From Beroe ovata (lineage: Eukaryota; Ctenophora; Nuda; Beroida; Beroidae): DNA of 10,766 nt. Shown here piece by piece: positions 1 to 7,900 of the stretch. Where the stretch lies: the NCBI GenBank assembly GCA_946803715.1, contig CAMPET010000216.1, positions 2,473-13,238 on the forward strand, given 5' to 3'. Within the stretch, counting starts at the first letter, position 1. Each line of letters begins with the position of its first letter. The notes beneath the pieces were generated by a model that saw only the letters and a list, made by a program, of their open reading frames with translations, did no database searches and was not told the origin of the DNA. The translations under genes were made by a program, and so were the position numbers.

Positions 1-54
1 CCCTCCCTCCCCCTCTCCCTTCCCTCCCTCACCACTTTTCATTGTCTCTGTCAG
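1..54 (+). other. 3' end of an intron (polypyrimidine tract and acceptor) of the upstream gene
   Basis: This stretch is nearly pure C/T for its first 30 bases and then runs through TTTTCATTGTCTCTGTCAG to an AG acceptor at 53-54. It has the form of a strong 3' splice site feeding the coding exon that starts at 55. The repeated CCCTCC motif is low-complexity sequence; no independent function is seen. Confidence 0.7.
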
Positions 55-191
55 GTAAGAACGGTTACGTGGTAATGGGCGGTACATCAGTACCAGTCTA
101 CCAGAAGCTGATTGACAAGACCAAAGATCTCCACCTCAAGGCTAACTCCTGCTGTCAGAAAATCGATAAGAAACTGACTCTTGGGATCTGA
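55..191 (+). CDS. Last coding exon of an unrecognised gene (C-terminal 44 residues)
   Basis: After the acceptor at 53-54, one frame stays open from 57 to a TGA at 189-191, with the first two bases completing a split codon (phase 1 junction). The encoded tail begins KNGYVVMGGTSVPVYQ, continues with a Lys-rich, probably helical stretch holding a Cys-Cys pair, and ends KKLTLGI. I do not recognise the family. The support is the strong splice acceptor, the coherent hydrophilic protein it opens, and a likely poly(A) signal (ATTAAA) at 518-523. The rest of the gene lies left of the window. The frame has no long competitor on this strand; the antisense open frame over 87-380 looks like chance. Real exon: fairly likely; product: unknown. 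Confidence 0.6.
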
Positions 192-598
192 TGATCCACA
201 TGCAATGAATATACTAGGGGTGGTCTTATTATAGAAGCAACCAAAACGCAATACTACAGGGGTTGACCGTGTTTTAATTTTGTCAAAGTTGAGATCTCGC
301 TCACTAACCGTATATATTTTGGCACGGTGTCTCTTCTGTATTGTGTTGTTTTTCTGTATGTTTGACCAGGTTTTATTCATCCATAACCTTGGTTTTATTG
401 TCGCAGAAATAACCTACCTTGCACTCGCCTTTCACAGTAATTGGGTGTACACCATCAAGATGCATATCAATAGGACGCAGTCAATATATCGAATTCGATA
501 GCTAATTATCTCAATCAATTAAAATAGGAAATACGATCCAGTATACACTGTTATTGATCGCTAATTTCCTCTAAACCAGCTCGCTGTAAGACACTTCA
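192..598 (+). other. 3' UTR of upstream gene and 5' flank of PTAR1
   Basis: No coding frame here looks real. The left part is the presumed 3' UTR of the upstream gene, ending near ATTAAA at 518-523. The right part, only about 75 bp, must hold the PTAR1 promoter and 5' UTR unless the two overlap. The sequence is AT-rich. No TATA box or known operator can be asserted. An in-frame TAA at 587-589 closes the PTAR1 frame just before its ATG. Confidence 0.5.
518..523 (+). terminator. Probable poly(A) signal (ATTAAA) of the upstream gene
   Basis: ATTAAA is the commonest natural variant of AATAAA. It lies 327 nt after the TGA at 189-191 and before the next gene's ATG, where a cleavage signal is needed. 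The hexamer alone is weak evidence. Confidence 0.4.
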
Positions 599-1858
599 AT
601 GGAAGAATCTGCCGTCACTCCCATCTCATCCTGTGTATCCAACTTGGAAAACTTGTCAAACCACAATTTGGACAACTTGTCAGACCACAACTTGGAAAAC
701 GTCTTGGACCACAACTTGGACAGGTTGTCAGACGAAAACTCAGACAGCCACAGTATAGACATGTTGTTGGACGACCTCTATCACATCCTAATCTCCCCTC
801 AACCTCTACACTCAGTTTCACTACTCCCCTCCATCCCACCTCATTCTCTTCTCCTGGAGGAGGGTAATCTGGGTATAAACCCCGCGACCTACAAACAACT
901 AGCTCTACTCGCATACCGCAAATACCAGAAGTCCATCAGCCAATCAGATGGCCCCACGGGAAAAGTAACCGCCCAATCAAATTCCAGAGATACTCCCACG
1001 AGGAAAGTCATCACCCAATCAAATTCCAGGGATTCTTCTCATACTAGTGACCAATCAGTGGGCTGCATCTCACGAGACAACCTGAGTACAGTTAGTGTAT
1101 TCCTCAATCCTGACGATAGCAAATTCTGGATCTGCAGACGACGGAATATTCTAAACAAAATGACGTCACGCGACGATTTGTCGTTACAAGTCAAGGAAAC
1201 TGAACTTGTCAGAAGGGTCCTACTAGTCAAGCCGAAATGCCCGGAGGCGTTCAATCACTGTAGATGGATGTTTCAGAAATTAAGGAAGGATCACTGTGTG
1301 TTATGTTCCGATAAACATCGTGATGTGTATCATGGCGATATCGTTGCTTATCAGTTTAGTTTGTGTAGTGCTAGTTCTGAGAGGTATAAACATAACTACC
1401 ATGCATGGACTTATAGATTGTGGTTTTTGCAATGGGTCGTGAGGTGTAATCAGTCAGATAGTGATGACATCACCAGTCATCAGTGTGATGACATGGCTAG
1501 CAGATTGTTGGAACTGGAGTTAGATTGGAGTAAAAGCTGGATTGAATCTCATATAAGTCAGTATTGTGCGATGAACTACAGGTTCAACTTGATAAGATTG
1601 TTTGATCAGACCAATCATAGAATCCAATATTCGATCAAAAAAGGGGGATCTTCAATATGGATCGATGAAATTTTGTGGGTTTGTGACATGATTCATTTTT
1701 ATCCAGATACGCATTCATTTTGGTGTTATTTAAGAGTGCTTACTTCTTTCTGCGCTTCTTGCGATTCAAAAATTGACATATCAATTCTTGACAAGGTTTT
1801 AAAATTTGATAATCAGTTTTGCGTTAACTTTAAGAAATTTTCAAGGATTTTGAATTAA
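599..1858 (+). CDS. PTAR1: Protein prenyltransferase alpha subunit repeat-containing protein 1, intronless
   Basis: In animals PTAR1 is the alpha subunit of geranylgeranyltransferase type III; with RabGGTB it adds a second prenyl group to farnesylated YKT6, a Golgi SNARE. The single 419-residue frame shows the family's diverged prenyltransferase-alpha helical repeats, each with a Trp-x-x-Arg-type core: WICRRRNIL (about 177-185), CPEAFNHCRWMFQKL (214-228), NYHAWTYRLWFLQW (266-279), MNYRFNLIRLF (325-335) and FWCYLRVL (374-381). Spacing and the NYHAW segment match PTAR1 rather than FNTA or RABGGTA as I know them. The length fits (human protein about 400). The start is chosen because TAA at 587-589 closes the frame upstream and this is the first ATG. 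Residues 15-46 are four 8-residue repeats absent from vertebrate PTAR1, and about 100-150 is a Ser/Thr/Gln-rich insert. The lack of introns is unusual for this window. Confidence 0.88.
   Translation: MEESAVTPISSCVSNLENLSNHNLDNLSDHNLENVLDHNLDRLSDENSDSHSIDMLLDDLYHILISPQPLHSVSLLPSIPPHSLLLEEGNLGINPATYKQLALLAYRKYQKSISQSDGPTGKVTAQSNSRDTPTRKVITQSNSRDSSHTSDQSVGCISRDNLSTVSVFLNPDDSKFWICRRRNILNKMTSRDDLSLQVKETELVRRVLLVKPKCPEAFNHCRWMFQKLRKDHCVLCSDKHRDVYHGDIVAYQFSLCSASSERYKHNYHAWTYRLWFLQWVVRCNQSDSDDITSHQCDDMASRLLELELDWSKSWIESHISQYCAMNYRFNLIRLFDQTNHRIQYSIKKGGSSIWIDEILWVCDMIHFYPDTHSFWCYLRVLTSFCASCDSKIDISILDKVLKFDNQFCVNFKKFSRILN
641..736 (+). repeat. Four tandem 24-bp units encoding an 8-residue repeat at the PTAR1 N-terminus
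   Basis: The translated units are NLENLSNH, NLDNLSDH, NLENVLDH and NLDRLSDE, a period of 24 bp and 8 residues. The DNA units have diverged mainly at third positions and at conservative changes (D/E, N/D, L/V), as expected of a coding repeat under some protein-level constraint. With Leu at positions 2 and mostly 5 of each unit, a polar helix or short solenoid-like spacer is possible. Its role is unknown. Confidence 0.85.
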
Positions 1859-1948
1859 TGAGAGTAGATAGTTAATTTCACTTTTAGCAACTGAATCGCT
1901 TTTATTTTATCACTCCGCAGTTCAACTTGCCCAAACTTTCTATTATCC

Positions 1949-1954
1949 AATAAA
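1949..1954 (+). terminator. Poly(A) signal (AATAAA) of PTAR1
   Basis: A canonical AATAAA sits 91 nt after the PTAR1 stop and 40 nt before the RRS1 ATG. Cleavage 10-30 nt downstream would fall almost on the RRS1 start codon, so the PTAR1 3' UTR and RRS1 5' UTR must abut or overlap. Confidence 0.7.
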
Positions 1955-1994
1955 CCTAATTACCCTATTATTTAACCTAACTATTCAGTGTGCT

Positions 1995-4900
1995 ATGTCA
2001 GGCGAGCAGGTTACACAGAGTATAGATGTAGATCAGATACTAGCGTCAACTTCTCGATCTATACAGGTAGATGACCACTGACCGATAATATGTAGCCTCA
2101 ATAAGGAACGAGCGCAAAATTATCCTCATTCCCTACATCTTTCTATTAGCTACACCAGCATGGAAGCACACTTAGACAAATGTTTCCACGTGTTTGTAAC
2201 TCAGTGAAACTTAGCCCCATCCCTCATCCCTTCACTATCAGGTGGAAAAAGATGTACCTCTGACATTCGATGTGGGAAGTCTCATTGCGTTCGATATGGC
2301 CCCCGTGGAGACTGCCCAATTAGGACAAGGGAAGTCAAGGGATGCCTTCCTCAAGGTTTGTGATACGACCTCTGTTTTCTGAAATCCTTCATCCATGATT
2401 TTGTACCTTTTTTGCGCGTTTTATTTGGCAATTTAGTGTGTCCTGTGTGTTACATCATATTGCGAAAAGGGTCTTCCATTTTTCGATTTTTCTATGGAGA
2501 GTCGCGCGCTCAACCCCACGCGCGTTTTTATCCTTCTTTTGGTGCTCTCATTTTGCCGCTTCATGTTGAGCTAGCTAGCTCCACAACCCTTATCTCGATC
2601 CCTAACCTTAACCACAACCTCAACCCATGCCCTTACCCTCATCCAATAGCGGTATTCTGGTTTCTGGTGATAGCGGTACTCCACTATTACCTGAGCATAT
2701 TTGGGGTCTTCTGGCTTTCTGACGAGCGCATTTTGATGTTTTTAGCATCAAGAACCATTTCAGTTGATTTAAGTTGAATTCATTAACTCAAACGACTAAA
2801 ACATGGCTTTATTTCAGTTAAATTCATTACTAAAGTACTACCAAAAATTGCATTAAGAAAAGGTATGGCTTATCATCGTATTTCGTCTAACTGCGTTAAC
2901 TAGAATAATCCCCAAAAAGTTGATAAATATCGACAGTCATTATTCCTATTAAGGCATAATTACTCCTCATCAATGACAAGTCTCATCTCGCTAGCGGAAA
3001 CATCAGTGAACACTCCCTCGCTGTCGCACTCACACGACAGTCTCTTGTGTTTCCAGTGCTGTGTGTACGGCACGGTCATGCTGAAAATAGGAGGCGGGGT
3101 TGATTAGGGAGGATCGCGTTAATTGCATTTAATTGACCAATTATCATGCACTGATTGGGTATGGTGTCACATTCTATGTAGCGTGTGTTGCATAGACGTG
3201 CGCATATGTGTGCGTATTTGTGTGCGGAGAGATCAAGTAAGTGGAAGAAGCAATATAAAACCATCATGATACTCACTAGTATTTGAAGAGTAGAGCTCTG
3301 CACGAGACTACCTTCCCAGCAGCGGCAATGCAATTGTAGTCAGCCTGCATTGTCTTGGTAACTGATGTTTCCTCTCCCCACGAGTAGTCATAGCTAGCCG
3401 ATACCGATGTCGATATCTCCCCCTGAGACACAAACGGGACTCCCGTTTTAAAGGAAGTCCCCACAGTGACACTAGCCCCAGTACTGTGGGTAAAACTACT
3501 CGTTTCCGTAACCGCCTCACTGACACTAAACTTGGTGCTTTGGTCGGAGCTACTCGCGCTGTTATCAATGTGCTGGTATCCCACTTGTTCAGGAGGGTAG
3601 GACTCAACTTTGCCAGACTCCAAATCGTAGTCCACTCCAACCATCTCGTAGTCGTCAGGTGATATCTCGTCTCCACACTCGCATTGCGTGTTTGCCAGAC
3701 ACTCTGGTGGATCAACCATGAACCATTCCGACGATGTTCTGCTCTTCCTGTCCACGCGTACTGTTCCGTCCTCCTCAGCGGACAGATATCGTCCATGATA
3801 CGACTTGAGAGCTATCTTGTCCTCGTATTGGAAGAGTTGGAACTGTTCCCAGCTCAGAGCTTTGCTCCTGTTCCACTCCAACTTATTCTTGTCTGTGGCT
3901 GCCAAGTACTTCCCATAAGCTGACTTGAGGTGAACAGTTTCCTCTCCGTACTGCTCGAAGGTGACGTGTTCCAACGACTCATACTCATCACTATTCCACA
4001 TTATTTTACCGTTTTTCTGTGCACTAAGGTATTTCCCATATACGGATATTAATCCAAATGTGTCACAGTTGAAGTAACCTTTACATGGGACATAGGAGTT
4101 ACCACCGGATGAACTTGACTCCAATCTCCAGTTTTTCCTGAGCTGAAATAATCCCGATTTCCCTTGCTTTGTCACTCCAAAACAATCAGCTCGCTTCAAA
4201 CACTGACTCTTCGCTTCGCTGAGCGTGCTGTACACGTGACCATCGGAGGACGAGTTTTTCAGTTTTTTCCCCTTGTAGTAGCACCATTTCGTGACACCAG
4301 AGCTTGGTGTCATGGGTGTCATGGAAAGTAGGATGATAACCTTGACTAGGAATTCCATTTTATCTGGAGAGGAATATAGGTTATCGGGAATCAGTATCAG
4401 GATTCAGGAGTCAGAGATTGGGTCAGAGCATGGCAATATTGCGAGTAATTTAAATGCTCGAAAGATAATGCTCCGATTATGGATGAGTGTTTACAAAGAC
4501 TTTGTGAACAAGGTTCGCAAGTCAGTTCCACCCATGAAAACAGGTGTGAAAGTGAAGCAAAACTATTCACATTCTTTCTAAATTTAGAATTACGGAATTA
4601 GAGTCTTTCCGTGAATTGATCATTCTTATAGATGCGAGGCACAATTGGCGTTTTGTCTGTTGATACCATAGATCAAGTTTTCACACAAAACAACTTACCA
4701 GCTAGTAGGAGGTAGGCGCCTCCTTAGCGGCAGAATTCTTCTTACTCTATTGTCAGGGTCTAAGTGTGATACAAAGAATTAAACTCCTCCCTAAAACGAT
4801 AGGTAAAAGTTCAAGTTGCACCAGAAAAAAACTTTAATTCACCATTTCCTGGTAATTGATTGATCATATCAAAGTGACGTCATACAAGGGCGAGGACCGT

Positions 4901-7900
4901 TTAATCGAGAGTCTACTCGTTTATAATACGGTTTTTATATTTCATCATAAGAGGAGTGATTATTTCCGATCTTCACAAGTAAAACAACCACTTCAACTTG
5001 AGTGTAAGAATAGACTGAGCTATACTGTATTTGATATCAGATTGCCCCTTCTCTTGCAAGTTTAAAGAACAATCGTCATGTGAATAAGTATAGCGATTCA
5101 CCGATATACACAACACTCATCAGACCAGCTACAAACCTGATGAGTGTGATGAATACCGATACATTCTATTTCTCAAACAAGTCGAATTATATAAGTGTTT
5201 TGTTGCTGAAAGCACGTGGCCTCAGGCCTGCAATCCATAACAAATACCCAAATAAATAACTTCGAAGGGGGAGGGATAATGATCTTCTTAGATGGCTGAG
5301 GGCATCTCTAGTGAATCTCGGTATCTCTATATTTGACAGGGTGTGACACTTGTTGCACTAGTGCTAGGTTTCGGTTGGGTCAGGACAAGCTTCTCCGGTG
5401 TAGGAACTGTCTAGCAGGGATATGATGTGACTCTCCATGTGGATAGGAACAATTTTCGGCTCCACCCTGAAATATGATGATCAGTGAACCCACGGTCTTT
5501 CATGGCTTTGTCACTTGAGTTTGCGCAACTCAATTTTGTTTAAAGGTGATGACTATTATATCAGAGTATCCCTATCGTGCAGCTTGATCTTGATTTTCCG
5601 TGTCAAATTGTCCTTGTCATAATGTTACTGTCAGTGCTAGCAACCGTCCTACCTTCTGACAGGGCAGCCGTTTCTATCAAGAAGGAATTTAGTGAAATTC
5701 CACTGGATGTCTCCTGGGAATAGGGATTTGAGCCACTTGTACAGTGGGACAGCGTCCTTGCCATTGACCTGGGGAAAATTAGGGGTTGGTCAAATAGAGG
5801 GGAATCGGAGTGATTAGTGAAAGTTAGTAGGTTTGTAAGTTAGAGACGGGAGAATGTCATCAGAAAGCGCTAGATCAATTTCCTAGCTTATCTGCAACGA
5901 CGGGAAATTAATCTCTCATGGGAAATTGATCTCTTATCTGAACCTTTATCTTGCTAAATAATGGGAATGTGACGTTGTACTGCTGGACAAACTCCAGTAT
6001 CTTGTCCTCCGAATATGGTTCCTGATTGCCGAACTGGTTACAGGGGAAACCCAGCACTCTGAATCCCTGTCGTGACGAATTGGGGGTTAGTGGAAAAGGT
6101 TTGGGTGTCAGTGTCAGGGTGAGGGTCAGGGATTATAAGGATACTGATATTCATTATGTTAACCTGATCTTTATACTTATCGTAGAGGTACTGCAATTGA
6201 GTGTAGCTGACGGGAGTTAAACCTGCAGATAGGGGAAATAATGTTATAAAAATGAATCCTGAATTACAGTTACACTTAGTTACGTCACACTCCTCCATCC
6301 TCTACAAACTCCACTATCGAAGGTTAAGTCAGAAATTGCGGAACTCCGCTCTTTGTTTCTCGGACCACTCGGAAACTGTCTAATCTGATTTGATACAATT
6401 TAGATTCAGAACGGGGCAAATAGCATGAGCAAAGCATCCGAGATATCTTGATGAAGCGTTTGCTTCGATCCTCACCTCAGTAAGAGGCCACGTTGACCAC
6501 AACAGTCACATTGCCCCTGTACGCTGAGAGTTGCTTGCTATTTCCGAGTATATCAGTGGCTGTGAAGTTGTTGAGAGAGGTGGAAGTGGCTGTGGTGAAG
6601 AGAAGAGCTCCTAGCAGGAGCAGAGCCATGCCTAGCTGATGAGGGGTTTAGAGAGACCAGGGTCAGCAGGGACGGTTAATCATGGGTGATAGTCTTATTA
6701 TAATTATCGGTCATCCTACAACTACTATTTTACCCCACAAACATCCTCTATAAGCTCTCCCCTCTCTCCCACTAACACCCTGCCCAGCCCTCCTTCCCTC
6801 TCTCCCACTAACACCCTGCTCACCCCTCTCCTCCACTATCACCCCTCTTCTCCGCTCCTCCCCTCTCCTCCACACAACTCCTCGCACCCTCAGGATTTGA
6901 CTCGAGACAACACCCAACTCCTCTTCAACTGTCTCTTCTCCCTACCCACTGTGACAGTAGACAGGAGTATCTGTGTAAATCTACCTGCCCCTACAACCCG
7001 ACTCCCCCGAGAGAAACCCATCCCACCACCTCCATCACTCACCAAGTGGGAAGCCTTCGCCAAGAAAAAGGGTGATTTGAGAATTAGAGTTCTGTGAACA
7101 GAGTTACTAATATTGCATTGTGCAAAAGTGAGTGTTTGTGATGTGTTCATATTTAGGTCTAATCAAAAGTGAGTTTTGTAAGGATTGTTAGGAGCTTTAC
7201 GAAATAGAACTCGAAAAATCCAATAGATCTGGAATCAACGACAGTCGACACAAAGAACCATATATTGAGTAATGTTACCAGATCGTATAATGAAGTGTTA
7301 CCGTCTCGATGAGGCTAGCTATACGTTGCTGACTAAGTGAACAACACACGAAGATGTCTCCTTGTTAGTTACTGTAATTAGTCTAATTGCCATGTTCATC
7401 TCATGGCAGCTGGTCACATAATATCACAGTACCTACACACACAATGTTACACTGTACCATAGAATCGAAAGTACTGCTTTGTTAGAGCTGGAAGATGAAA
7501 TCTCATTATTGTAAAGACATGTCCCAAGTTGGACATATATTTAGAACAGTGTGACCAGTTTATCATGTTCTCTGATATCTCCGAGGACATAATTCTAAGG
7601 AAATATTCATGTCCCCTGACGTGTAACATAACCACAGGTATAATGAAGAAGAAGCGAGGTCGAATGGTGTGGGATGACGTGGCCAAGGAATGGAGACCCA
7701 GGTTTGGGTACAAGAAGGCCGGCTCTGACAAGGAACAGAACTGGGTAGTCGAGGTAAATGGGGGGAAACACGTGTTTATCACGTGATCGTGAAATGTACG
7801 TATCATGTATGTCTCTTTGGGCCAGCCCCTTTTCCCATTCCTATTCCCCTTCATCTAGGTTCCAGAAAACGGCGACCCGTACAAGGACTGGCTTGCCGAA

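Larger units (their letters stand above)
2356..6893 (+). other. RRS1 intron 2, host of two antisense genes
   Basis: This 4538-bp phase-0 intron begins GTTTGTGA and ends in a C/T-rich acceptor CACCCTCAG. It is at least eight times longer than any other complete intron here. Most of the length is explained by two complete minus-strand genes at 2960-4358 and 5364-6629 with their UTRs. The left part, 2356-2807, holds no supported gene; it includes a 14-bp perfect palindrome (GAGCTAGCTAGCTC, 2568-2581) and irregular C/A-rich sequence with CCTAACC-like words at 2600-2640. Confidence 0.88.

Noticed and set aside
615-914. Minus-strand open frames antisense to the PTAR1 N-terminus (also 571-762)
   Set aside because: They follow from the 24-bp tandem repeat and biased codon use of PTAR1 on the other strand.
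2600-2640. Interstitial telomere-like repeat (CCTAACC words)
   Set aside because: The words are irregular and too few; no run of perfect CCCTAA units.
2412-2777. 121-codon plus-strand open frame in RRS1 intron 2
   Set aside because: No family features, no ATG-based start at its left end, and irregular low-complexity composition.
3308-3312. Alternative donor (GTAGTC, starting at 3311) for the aerolysin-like exon 1
   Set aside because: Joining it to the acceptor at 3081-3082 shifts frame and hits a stop after about 16 codons. The GTGAGT donor at 3276 keeps frame and gives a family-like C-terminus.
3308-3796. 162-codon minus-strand open frame
   Set aside because: It lies within exon 1 of the aerolysin-like gene in another frame; Arg/Thr-rich composition is typical of a shadow.
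4856-5065. 69-codon plus-strand open frame
   Set aside because: It covers the complement of the SECIS and AT-rich 3' UTR and has no protein features.
5113-5147. The perfect hairpin as the SECIS
   Set aside because: Its ATGA and TGA words are in ordinary Watson-Crick pairing, with no quartet and no properly spaced AA in the loop. The element at 5019-5094 meets all criteria.
5473-5660. C/D box snoRNA in RRS1 intron 2 (ATGATGA near 5473, GTGATGA near 5547)
   Set aside because: No suitably spaced CTGA D box or closing terminal stem; these words fall in or next to GPX introns.
6477-6479. TGA in the GPX frame as a nonsense mutation, making the gene a pseudogene
   Set aside because: It falls exactly at the catalytic Sec position, the frame stays intact through four later exons, and a good SECIS follows the true stop.
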